Source: GWB1-39-12 sp964435575 | GTDB lineage: Bacteria; Patescibacteriota; Microgenomatia; UBA8517 | Assembly (NCBI GenBank): GCA_964435575.1 | Contig: CAYSZS010000007.1 | Span: 1-44,272, forward strand | DNA: 44,272 nt | Direction: 5' to 3' | Translations under genes and position numbers: made by a program | Part shown: positions 38,074-44,272 of the stretch, one piece after another | Layout of the letters: every line of letters begins with the position of its first letter | Position numbering within the stretch: the first letter of the stretch is position 1 | The notes under the pieces: model-generated | Told to the model about the DNA's origin: nothing | The model's database searches: none | The model's input: the letters and a program-made list of their open reading frames with translations, nothing else

Positions 38074-38079
38074 TATAGG
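38074..38079 (+). promoter_or_regulatory. -10 hexamer of the 38086 gene
   Basis: TATAGG ends 6 nt before ATG 38086; a TAAACT a few bases upstream is an alternative. Confidence 0.4.
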
Positions 38080-38085
38080 ACTTGT

Positions 38086-39585
38086 ATGAAAAATTTCTTG
38101 GAAAAGCTCCATACTCCTGTCTGGCTTTTTATTCTGCTTTGTCTGGTTTTTATTCTCAGGATTCCTTCCTTTTTTGAACCATATTCTTATGGGGATGAGA
38201 TGATTTACCTGACATTGGGTGAAGCAATACGCAGTGGCATCCCTTTATATAGCGAGGTTCACGACAATAAACCTCCGCTTTTATATATTATGGCCGCTAT
38301 TGCAGGAAATCTTTTTTGGTACAAAGCGATTTTGACCTTGTGGGTTTTAGTGACAATTTTTGTCTTTTGGAAACTATCAGAAACACTCTTCCCAAAGAAA
38401 CTAAAAGCTCAACAGGTTGCAACAGCCATTTTTGCACTCCTAACCACAATTCCTCTTCTCGAAGGAAACATCGTAAATGCAGAACTCTTTATGATAGGGC
38501 CAACAATATTGGCCTTCTATCTCCTTCTTAATAAAAATTTGACAAGAAAAAATCTTTTTTTCTCGGGAGTTCTCTTTTCAATATCAACGCTGTTCAAAGT
38601 CCCAGCAATATTTGACTTCCCGGTAATTATCTTCATCTGGATAGCAAAAGAAAAAGGCCTCAACAAGAAGGTTCTCTCCGAAATAGGCCGAAAGACTTTA
38701 ATTCTTGGCCTTGGATTTCTTAGTCCCATTGCCTTAACAATTATATGGTTTTGGTTTAAGGGAGCCTTGAATGAATATCTTGTCGCCGCTTTCCTGCAAA
38801 ATGTGGGGTATTTATCCAGCTTTAGGCCGGGCGATGTACAAAAGCCGTTCTTAGTTAAAAACGCACCACTTCTGCTGAGGGCAGGAGTCGTCTTTGTAGG
38901 GATTTTGATTCTTTATATTAAGAAAAAAAGGGTCTCGCGCGAATTCCTCTTTGCATCATCTTGGCTTTTCCTTAGCCTTTTTGCAGTAACGTTATCCGAA
39001 CGCCCTTATCCACATTATCTCATCCAGTCAGTTGCACCTCTTGCCCTACTTTTGTCGATACTTTTTACCTATCAGAAAAAAGAGCAGGTTTTGGCAATCT
39101 TACCTCTAACTCTCACATTTCTGGTTCCTTTCTATTTTAAGTTTTGGTATTATCCGACCTACCCTTACTATGCCCGTTTCCTGAAGCTGACCAGTAGACA
39201 AATATCAAAAGATGAGTACTTGGCCACATTTGGCAACCACGTTCCCAGAAACTATAAAATAGCTGACTTTATAATTTCGTTGACCAAACCTTACGAAAAA
39301 ATTTTTGTTTGGGGAGAATCCTCACCTATTTATGCTCTTTCCAGAAGATTCCCTCCGGGGAAATATGTTGCCGATTATCATATCAAAGATTTTTCAAACG
39401 CTGAAGAAACCATAAAAACCTTGTCTTCAGATTTACCCTCCTTTATAATAATTCTGCCTGAAAGCTCTTCTTTCCCCGAGCTGGAATTTTTCCTAAGAAA
39501 AAATTACGGCCTTGCAGAAACCATCGATGGGGTCGAAATCTGGAAACTCCTCAATCCCAAAGTAAGATCTCTAATTTCAAGCTAA
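38086..39585 (+). CDS. GT39/PMT-like membrane glycosyltransferase
   Basis: 499 residues. TM1 (about 12-28), then FEPYSYGDEMIYLTLGEAIR (catalytic Asp-Glu pair, about 37-38) and LYSEVHDNKPPLLYIMAAIA, the DNKPP sentence typical of GT39-like proteins in bacteria. About eleven TM helices precede a soluble C-terminal domain (last ~110 residues). Uses polyprenyl-phosphate sugars outside the membrane; probably serves the WecA/UbiA-primed pathway encoded just downstream. Confidence 0.8.
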   Translation: MKNFLEKLHTPVWLFILLCLVFILRIPSFFEPYSYGDEMIYLTLGEAIRSGIPLYSEVHDNKPPLLYIMAAIAGNLFWYKAILTLWVLVTIFVFWKLSETLFPKKLKAQQVATAIFALLTTIPLLEGNIVNAELFMIGPTILAFYLLLNKNLTRKNLFFSGVLFSISTLFKVPAIFDFPVIIFIWIAKEKGLNKKVLSEIGRKTLILGLGFLSPIALTIIWFWFKGALNEYLVAAFLQNVGYLSSFRPGDVQKPFLVKNAPLLLRAGVVFVGILILYIKKKRVSREFLFASSWLFLSLFAVTLSERPYPHYLIQSVAPLALLLSILFTYQKKEQVLAILPLTLTFLVPFYFKFWYYPTYPYYARFLKLTSRQISKDEYLATFGNHVPRNYKIADFIISLTKPYEKIFVWGESSPIYALSRRFPPGKYVADYHIKDFSNAEETIKTLSSDLPSFIIILPESSSFPELEFFLRKNYGLAETIDGVEIWKLLNPKVRSLISS

Positions 39586-39652
39586 AGCTTCCACTTTTAC
39601 TAATACTGGTCATTTTTGTTAAAATCTAGAAACCAAATCCGCCCGAAACACC

Positions 39653-40036
39653 ATGAAGCCTTCCAAAAGATCGCAAAACAAAAGAGCGTTCTCAACTGCG
39701 GCAGCCAAACCTGCTATACCACTTATCAAATATCTTTATTCCTCGCTTACTATGAGCATTCTAACTATTTTGGCGGTTTTACTCAGCCAAAAAAGTCTCC
39801 CGCCCCAAATACCGCTCTTTTACGGACTACCCGAAGGAGAGGAACAACTAACCACATCTTTTGGCCTCATTATTCCAGGAGTGGTTTCTCTTATTGTAGC
39901 TGGCATTAATACTCTTATTTCTTTACTTTTAGATAATCAATTTTTACAAAAATCTCTTATACTTACCTCGCTTGCAATTAGCGCCTTCTCTCTTGTGACT
40001 ACGCTTAAGATAATATTACTTGTCGGTAGTTTTTAA
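39653..40036 (+). CDS. Small membrane protein, weakly DUF1648-like
   Basis: 127 residues. A basic N-terminus (KPSKRSQNKR), then TM segments at about 32-48, 68-92 and 101-124. The loop SLPPQIPLFYGLPEGEEQL recalls the DUF1648 (SdpI-like) sentence in which P-x-x-IP-x-H/Y precedes a Gly turn. The next gene starts 4 nt after the stop, so it is likely co-transcribed with the WecA-like gene. Function unknown. Confidence 0.5.
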   Translation: MKPSKRSQNKRAFSTAAAKPAIPLIKYLYSSLTMSILTILAVLLSQKSLPPQIPLFYGLPEGEEQLTTSFGLIIPGVVSLIVAGINTLISLLLDNQFLQKSLILTSLAISAFSLVTTLKIILLVGSF

Positions 40037-40040
40037 ATTG

Positions 40041-41111
40041 ATGAATGCCTTTTTCAATCTCGCTTTCTTCCCGGCATTACTTTCCGGAATCATATCCTAC
40101 TCTAGCGTGCCAATTATTATTAAGTTGGCCCATAAATTCGGAATAATCGATGATCCAAGATTTCATAAACATCCCAAAGTAATTCACACTTATCCTGTTC
40201 CTAGGGGCGGCGGAGCTGCCACGTTTCTAGGAATTTTGATTGCATCGATAATTTTTCTTCCTCTAGATAAACATCTCATCGGAATACTACTTGGGGCAAC
40301 CTTGGTTACAAGTCTTGGCGTTTTGGACGATAAATATGATTTAAATCCTTATAAAAGGCTTTTTATTCAATTTATGGCAGCAGGAATTCCAATCCTAGCC
40401 GGCATCGGAATTTCGTTTATCAGGAACCCATTTAACGGAATTCTTGATCTCTCCCAACCCCAAATAAAATTTTTCCTTATTGGAGAAGAAAGAAGTATAT
40501 GGGTTTTATCCGACGCGTTTGCACTAGTTTGGATCGTTTTTATGATGAATATGCTTAATATGGGCGCCAAAGGAGTCGACGGTCAGCTCCCCGGGGTTGT
40601 CGTAATTGCCGCTACAACGATTGCGGCTCTTTCTCTAAAATTCTCCGCCGATATTACTCAATGGCAGGTTATCATCCTGGCCTCGATTACGGCTGGAGCT
40701 TACTTCGGATTTTTACCATGGAACTTTTACCCTCAAAAAATAATGCCCTCCTATTCAGGAGCAACGCTGGCAGGATATCTTTTGGCGATACTATCAATTC
40801 TTTCAACAACAAAGGTTGGAACATTGATCGTTGTTCTTGGGATACCCCTGGTCGATACTTTCTATACCATAATAAGAAGGGTTGCTTCCGGCAAATCTCC
40901 TGTTTGGGGTGATAGGGGACATCTTCATCATAAACTCTTGGACGTCGGCCTAACAAAAAGGCAGGTAGCGCTTTTTTACTGGGCAGGTGCGGCGGTTCTG
41001 GGAATTTTTGCTCTTAATTTGAACGCGGAATCTAAGTTCTATACAATTGTGGGAGTTATCATCTTTGTCGGAGGATTACTCTTGTGGTTGACACAAAAAT
41101 CAAAAACTTAA
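40041..41111 (+). CDS. WecA/TagO-like polyprenyl-phosphate sugar-1-phosphate transferase
   Basis: 356 residues from ATG 40041 (the frame extends to TTG 40020 but would overlap the preceding gene). Family marks: FGIIDDPRFHKHPKVIHTYP with PRGGG (about 35-58), VLDDKYDLNPYKRLFIQF (the DDxxD-type site), MNMLNMGAKGVDGQLPG (NxxNxxDG), RRVASGKSPVWGDRGHLHHK (the HLHH loop). About ten TM helices. Transfers GlcNAc-1-P or similar to undecaprenyl phosphate, the first step of a surface glycan. Overlaps the UbiA-like gene by 28 nt. Confidence 0.88.
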   Translation: MNAFFNLAFFPALLSGIISYSSVPIIIKLAHKFGIIDDPRFHKHPKVIHTYPVPRGGGAATFLGILIASIIFLPLDKHLIGILLGATLVTSLGVLDDKYDLNPYKRLFIQFMAAGIPILAGIGISFIRNPFNGILDLSQPQIKFFLIGEERSIWVLSDAFALVWIVFMMNMLNMGAKGVDGQLPGVVVIAATTIAALSLKFSADITQWQVIILASITAGAYFGFLPWNFYPQKIMPSYSGATLAGYLLAILSILSTTKVGTLIVVLGIPLVDTFYTIIRRVASGKSPVWGDRGHLHHKLLDVGLTKRQVALFYWAGAAVLGIFALNLNAESKFYTIVGVIIFVGGLLLWLTQKSKT

Positions 41112-42049
41112 CTTCACCTTTGGCGGGAAGTCTTTATCAAATAATAAAGATTTCCCGACCTGTCCATTGGGTCAAAAATCTCTCTCTTTTCGCAGCGCTC
41201 ATTTTCAGCGGAAATCTTTTAGAAAGCACCCTCGTAGCCAAAGCCTTCCTTGCTTTTCTTTCTTTCAGCTTTGCAGCCTCGGCTACATATATCTTTAATG
41301 ACATTGCTGACGCTGAACGCGACAAACTTCACCCGCTAAAAAAGAGAAGACCAATTGCATCAGGTAGCCTTTCGGTCTTCCCGGCTCTATTGGCGATGTT
41401 TGGATTTGTATTTGTTTCTCTATACATTGCGGTAAACCTAAATACGCTCTTTTTACTTTCGGTTTCTGCATATCTTTCAATTCAGGCTCTTTACAGTCTC
41501 GGACTTAAAAACTTCCACATAATCGACATCCTCATAATCGCATCTGGCTTTGTTTTAAGGGTTTACGGAGGAGCTTTTGTAATTGACGCACATTTATCTG
41601 TTTGGTTTCTTTTGTGCATTATATCGGTTGCCCTTTTCCTGGCATCTGGCAAAAGGCGGGCTGAGCTTGGAACAATACCCGATGGCGAAACTAGAATTAG
41701 TCTTACAAAATACCGAAGAGAGCTTCTAAACTCGTATGTAACAATGTTTGGAAACGCCGCCTGGATGAGTTGGGCACTTTTTACCTTTTTTGAGTCACCC
41801 ACACCAATTACAAGAGTCTGGATCTTGCTAGCCGAAATATCGAGAACTACTGCCATCAGTAAGCTTCTGATGGCCACAATACCTATAGTAATTTTTGGGA
41901 TAATGCGCTATGAAGCATTAATCTTTGAAAATAGAAGCGAAACTCCTGAAAAACTTTTCTTGACCGACAAAGAGCTTGTAGGCTCGGCTATCCTTTGGAT
42001 TGGTCTCATCGTTTGGATTCTTTACGGCGGAGTAACTAGTTGGGGCTAG
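41084..42049 (+). CDS. UbiA-family decaprenyl-phosphate phosphoribosyltransferase-like protein
   Basis: 321 residues from GTG 41084. ISRPVHWVKNLSLFAALIFS, FIFND-type SATYIFNDIADAERDKLHPL with KKRRPIASG (Asp-rich motif, about 65-90), and YSLGLKNFHIIDILIIASGF with LRVYGGA. The KNLSLFA...P.K..RPIASG pattern marks the DPPR-synthase branch of UbiA: it transfers 5-phosphoribosyl from PRPP to a polyprenyl phosphate to make an arabinose/ribose donor. This would give the GT-C enzymes a lipid-linked pentose. Its last 14 nt overlap the convergent PEGA gene. Confidence 0.82.
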   Translation: MVDTKIKNLTSPLAGSLYQIIKISRPVHWVKNLSLFAALIFSGNLLESTLVAKAFLAFLSFSFAASATYIFNDIADAERDKLHPLKKRRPIASGSLSVFPALLAMFGFVFVSLYIAVNLNTLFLLSVSAYLSIQALYSLGLKNFHIIDILIIASGFVLRVYGGAFVIDAHLSVWFLLCIISVALFLASGKRRAELGTIPDGETRISLTKYRRELLNSYVTMFGNAAWMSWALFTFFESPTPITRVWILLAEISRTTAISKLLMATIPIVIFGIMRYEALIFENRSETPEKLFLTDKELVGSAILWIGLIVWILYGGVTSWG

Positions 42050-42968
42050 GGGTTACTTTCGGAGAAGGTGTCTGTGTAACTTTTTTTGACGGAGTCGGAG
42101 TTAGCTTTGAACCCCCTTCTATCTTTCTGGCATACTGATTTGAAATCCACCCCTCCTTACCCTCTTCGTATTCAATTTCAAACCATCCCGTCTTTTCGTC
42201 CGTTTGAATAAGCGGGTACTTTTCACCCGGCTCAACTCTCCCTATTTCCTCTCCCAACGTTGAAGGTTCTCTTCTCACTCTCAAAAACCCGGTTGAGGTC
42301 TCTAATATTTCAACCATTTCTTTTCCTATGTCAGAAGGAGTTGGGGTAACTGAAAGAGTCTCAATAACTTCTTGTCCTTGTGATTTAGCAAGCTTAACAA
42401 TCGCTGTTAATTTATAACCTTGGTGAGTTTTAACCTCAATAATTCTTTCTTGAAACCCTTCCGATGACAAAACCAGAGTGTGCCCACCGGGTAAAATCGA
42501 AGAGGTCTTGTGGGGAGTGAATGCTTTGTCCCTCCCGTCAATTTCCAATTGAGCTGAATCTGGAATGCTAACAACCGTAAGACTTGTTTCCTCTTTTGCA
42601 ATCCTTTCAAAGGAGATTATTTCGCCGGCTGAGCCTTCTTCGCTATCTGCAAATACACGCCTTATTACCGTCTGTACACCGGCAATTAAGTTGACTTTAG
42701 TTTCATAGGGAGTAAGAGGCGCCTGGAAAGAGTCTGGAATGAGTTTGATTACTAGCTCACCAGGACTCCGGTTTACCTCATAAGGCGTTCTTCCCACCTC
42801 TTCCCCATCTATAAATACATTTGCAGGAGGATCTGTCTCAATGAAAATGCCTGCGACCTTGGGTTTAAAGTAACCAATAACAAAAAATATCAATCCAATC
42901 AGAAATGCCAACCCAAGTATAATGATCCCGACAAGCTTTGTTTTCTTCACAGTAAAAGAGTTTACCAC
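42036..42968 (-). CDS. Anchored protein with two PEGA domains and a bacterial SH3 domain
   Basis: 310 residues from GTG 42968; a second GTG at 42950 is also possible. TM at about 12-33; PEGA 1 (FIETDPPANVFIDGEEVGRT, about 42-105); PEGA 2 (LTVVSIPDSAQLEIDGRDKA, about 128-195); SH3b (GFLRVRREPSTLGEEIGRVE to GWFEIEYEEGKEGWISNQYA, about 228-283); and a Ser/Thr/Pro/Lys tail ending SPKVTPSPN. PEGA domains are found in S-layer-like and surface proteins, and SH3b binds cell wall. Likely an envelope anchor. Confidence 0.82.
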   Translation of the reverse strand: MVNSFTVKKTKLVGIIILGLAFLIGLIFFVIGYFKPKVAGIFIETDPPANVFIDGEEVGRTPYEVNRSPGELVIKLIPDSFQAPLTPYETKVNLIAGVQTVIRRVFADSEEGSAGEIISFERIAKEETSLTVVSIPDSAQLEIDGRDKAFTPHKTSSILPGGHTLVLSSEGFQERIIEVKTHQGYKLTAIVKLAKSQGQEVIETLSVTPTPSDIGKEMVEILETSTGFLRVRREPSTLGEEIGRVEPGEKYPLIQTDEKTGWFEIEYEEGKEGWISNQYARKIEGGSKLTPTPSKKVTQTPSPKVTPSPN

Positions 42969-43007
42969 TAGTCAAAATCCCTAGCAAGTTATTCACAAAT
43001 CTCTTGA

Positions 43008-43143
43008 CCCAGCACCAAAATGGCATAAAATATTACCTGATTTGAATCCTATTAATTTTAATCTCTAACTGTTTAGGGAATGTTTAAATTTCAATATAGT
43101 TGGATTCATATTTTGAAAAATCAGATGCCATTTTGGTGCTGGG
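43008..43143. mobile_element. 136-bp MITE-like element with 19-bp terminal inverted repeats
   Basis: Left end CCCAGCACCAAAATGGCAT (43008-43026); right end is its exact reverse complement (43125-43143). The interior (98 bp) is non-coding, A/T-rich and itself partly self-complementary (CTGATTTGAATCCTAT near the left, ATATAGTTGGATTCATATTT near the right). The right end abuts the hsp20 -35 box by 1 nt. No transposase in the window; no clear target duplication. Confidence 0.65.
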
Positions 43144-43144
43144 C

Positions 43145-43173
43145 TTGACAAATAAGCAATCCTTTATTATTAT
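43145..43173 (+). promoter_or_regulatory. hsp20 promoter
   Basis: TTGACA (43145-43150), 17 nt, TATTAT (43168-43173); perfect -35 and optimal spacing. Immediately followed by CIRCE. Confidence 0.8.
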
Positions 43174-43177
43174 AAAT

Positions 43178-43204
43178 TTAGCACTCACTAGATGAGAGCG
43201 CTAA
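43178..43204 (+). promoter_or_regulatory. CIRCE operator (HrcA site)
   Basis: TTAGCACTC, 9 nt, GAGCGCTAA: the CIRCE consensus (TTAGCACTC-N9-GAGTGCTAA) with one substitution. Predicts HrcA-mediated heat-shock control of hsp20. Confidence 0.92.
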
Positions 43205-43220
43205 TTGTATTCGTCTAGAA

Positions 43221-43229
43221 AGGGGGTGA
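43221..43229 (+). promoter_or_regulatory. Strong Shine-Dalgarno of hsp20
   Basis: AGGGGGTGA, 5 nt before ATG 43235; it decides that start over the in-frame TTG at 43205 inside CIRCE. Confidence 0.85.
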
Positions 43230-43234
43230 ATAGA

Positions 43235-43645
43235 ATGGTTAACTTAGCAAGGAGGGATCCATTCGGAAGTCTTTTCGCCTGGCCAAGATGGCTTGACGAG
43301 TCCGACGAAACATTTCCAACCATTACAACTCAACGTGGTTTAAAAATCCACGAAGATGATAAAAATATTTACCTCGAGGCAGTTGTTGCTGGAGTTCCGG
43401 CCGAAGACGTTGAAGTTAATATCGAAGATGGTGTGGTAACAGTTAAAGCGGAGAAAAAGGTCGAAGAAAAAAAGAAAGGCGAATATAGGGCATCTGCCTA
43501 CAATTACTACTACACCTGTGCTCTTTCGGGGGGCGTTTGGGATAAGGCAAAAGCAGAAGTTGATCACGGAGTATTAGAAATTACTATTCCCAAAGCAGCA
43601 GCCGCAAGACCAAGAAAGGTTACTGTTAAAGCAAAGTCAAAATAG
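43235..43645 (+). CDS. hsp20: Hsp20 / alpha-crystallin small heat shock protein
   Basis: 136 residues from ATG 43235. A short N-terminal arm (LARRDPFGSLFAWPRWLDES) is followed by the alpha-crystallin domain: RGLKIHEDDKNIYLEAVVAG, VPAEDVEVNIEDGVVTVKAE, then DHGVLEITIPKA (G-V-L-x-I-x-I-P) and a basic tail (KVTVKAKSK). The A/C-terminal I-x-I motif is not obvious after the domain. An ATP-independent holdase. Regulated by CIRCE/HrcA. Confidence 0.93.
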   Translation: MVNLARRDPFGSLFAWPRWLDESDETFPTITTQRGLKIHEDDKNIYLEAVVAGVPAEDVEVNIEDGVVTVKAEKKVEEKKKGEYRASAYNYYYTCALSGGVWDKAKAEVDHGVLEITIPKAAAARPRKVTVKAKSK

Positions 43646-43677
43646 TTAATTAACGATTGGATTTTTGGTTACTTTTT

Positions 43678-43708
43678 AAGCCCTGTCGAGTATTAGTCGA
43701 TGGGGCTT
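43678..43708 (+). terminator. hsp20 terminator hairpin
   Basis: AAGCCCTGTCGA (43678-43689), loop of 7, TCGATGGGGCTT (43697-43708): a 12-bp stem with two G-T pairs. A T-run lies upstream and only a short T-rich run downstream. Confidence 0.6.
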
Positions 43709-43735
43709 TGATTTCGAGGTCTAATAAGATAAAAT
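43708..43735 (+). promoter_or_regulatory. Putative tRNA-Cys promoter
   Basis: TTGATT (43708-43713), 16 nt, TAAAAT (43730-43735), 9 nt before the tRNA; overlaps the terminator's last base. Confidence 0.5.
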
Positions 43736-43744
43736 AGTCAGAGT

Positions 43745-43816
43745 GACCCGTTGGCAGAGAGGCTTATGCATCGGTCTGCAAAACCGATTAGGAGGGTTCG
43801 ACTCCCTCACGGGTCT
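43745..43816 (+). tRNA. tRNA-Cys (GCA)
   Basis: Cloverleaf: acceptor GACCCGT / ACGGGTC, D-stem GCA/TGC, anticodon stem TCGGT/ACCGA with loop CTGCAAA (anticodon GCA), T-arm GAGGG-TTCGACT-CCCTC, discriminator T. 72 nt; the CCA end is not encoded (next bases CAA), so a CCA-adding enzyme is needed. Confidence 0.93.
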
Positions 43817-43831
43817 CAAAAAATCGTTTGT

Positions 43832-44185
43832 CTATTTTTTAACCTCTTCCTCTTCTTCTTCCTTCTCAGGAACTTCCTCCACGGGCCCTGGTTCTGGTTT
43901 TGGCTTTGGTCGAGCTAGAAGCTCAATGTGGTCAGCAACGACACTTACATAGCCCTTTTCGCTAACCTGCAGTCTTCCACTCACAAAAATTTGGCGCCCG
44001 CGTATCACATGATCCTTTATTACGTCACCATAATGTCCAAAAACCAAAACGTTGTAAAAAGTAGCCGTGCCGTCACTATTACTGACAGCAAGTCTAAAAG
44101 TTACATATGAAACTCCGTCTTTTGAGACTCTCACTTCCGCATCCTTGGTAGCATTTCCAATTACACTTACAACTTGAAGGCTCAT
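43832..44185 (-). CDS. ssb: Single-stranded DNA-binding protein
   Basis: 117 residues. OB fold: SLQVVSVIGNATKDAEVRVS, SYVTFRLAVSNSDGTATFYN (the usual ..W./F.V strand), GDVIKDHVIRGRQIFVSGRL, KGYVSVVADHIELLA. The tail is only ~28 residues, rich in Pro and Glu, and ends EEEEEEVKK. The DDDIPF-type tip that recruits repair proteins in most bacteria is missing. Binds ssDNA in replication and repair. Convergent with tRNA-Cys. Confidence 0.9.
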   Translation of the reverse strand: MSLQVVSVIGNATKDAEVRVSKDGVSYVTFRLAVSNSDGTATFYNVLVFGHYGDVIKDHVIRGRQIFVSGRLQVSEKGYVSVVADHIELLARPKPKPEPGPVEEVPEKEEEEEEVKK

Positions 44186-44190
44186 TTATA

Positions 44191-44201
44191 TCACCTCCCC
44201 C
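44191..44201 (-). promoter_or_regulatory. Strong Shine-Dalgarno of ssb
   Basis: GGGGGAGGTGA on the minus strand, 5 nt before ATG 44185. Confidence 0.85.
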
Positions 44202-44233
44202 TTTAATATTTTTCTATGGGACAGACTTTTTAC

Positions 44234-44262
44234 ATCCTACAATTTTAAAATAAGATATTCAA
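44234..44262 (-). promoter_or_regulatory. Putative ssb promoter
   Basis: Minus strand TTGAAT (44262-44257), 17 nt, TAGGAT (44239-44234); leader of about 45 nt. Confidence 0.4.
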
Positions 44263-44272
44263 GTACATCTGA

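Noticed and set aside
43205..43234. TTG start of hsp20 at 43205
   Set aside because: It lies directly after CIRCE and before the Shine-Dalgarno; ATG 43235 is correctly spaced.
1..44272. TGA recoding as glycine (as in some CPR lineages)
   Set aside because: TGA ends several complete genes at the family-expected length (DUF2298, helicase-nuclease), and conserved glycines use GGN.

Overview
The window reads as a chromosomal segment of a Candidate Phyla Radiation (Patescibacteria) bacterium, most likely of the Microgenomates type. The grounds are AT-rich sequence, many short single-TM surface proteins with Thr-Pro linkers, envelope glycosylation genes of the kind common in that group, a CIRCE-controlled small heat shock gene, and short palindromic DNA translated inside ordinary genes. 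TGA ends several genes (6214-8238, 13905-16931, 17723-20770), so this is not one of the TGA-recoding CPR lineages. The phylum-level call is inference.

Layout. 1-2548: end of a type IV pilus-like locus and two anchored Thr-Pro-rich surface proteins. 2590-8238: a plus-strand run of three GT-C type membrane proteins and a methyltransferase. 8262-13875: an LCP cell-wall ligase, a PcrA/UvrD helicase, two FemAB-like aminoacyltransferases and an ASCH/DUF3850 protein. 13905-22391 (minus): a short alpha-2-macroglobulin-like protein, a ComB-like phosphatase, a helicase-nuclease, a 22-residue-repeat protein and RmuC. 22563-29526: housekeeping genes (metG, a TrpR-like regulator, GT2, an Erm/KsgA methyltransferase, NUDIX, GNAT). 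29563-34665: an accessory patch of toxin-antitoxin pairs and single-gene cassettes, separated by eight copies of a short repeat. 34776-42968: RDD protein, two GT39-like proteins, VapBC, an orphan RHH protein, a WecA-like transferase, a DPPR-synthase-like UbiA protein and a PEGA/SH3 lipoprotein-like protein. 43008-44272: an inverted-repeat element, CIRCE-hsp20, tRNA-Cys and ssb.

The genes together point to a cell investing in surface polymer assembly: lipid carrier priming (WecA-like, UbiA-like), GT-C and GT2 transferases, LCP ligation and FemAB cross-bridges, next to pili and anchored surface proteins.

The most unusual layer is non-genic. (i) Small palindromes lie in frame inside at least five genes; the helicase-nuclease gene alone carries five. 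(ii) Several families of short inverted-repeat intergenic elements abut start codons. (iii) A -10 hexamer sits 6 nt from the start codon at twelve genes, implying widespread leaderless transcription, while three genes (repeat protein, hsp20, ssb) have strong Shine-Dalgarno leaders. (iv) The last 22 codons of a second helicase-nuclease survive as a remnant beyond comB.
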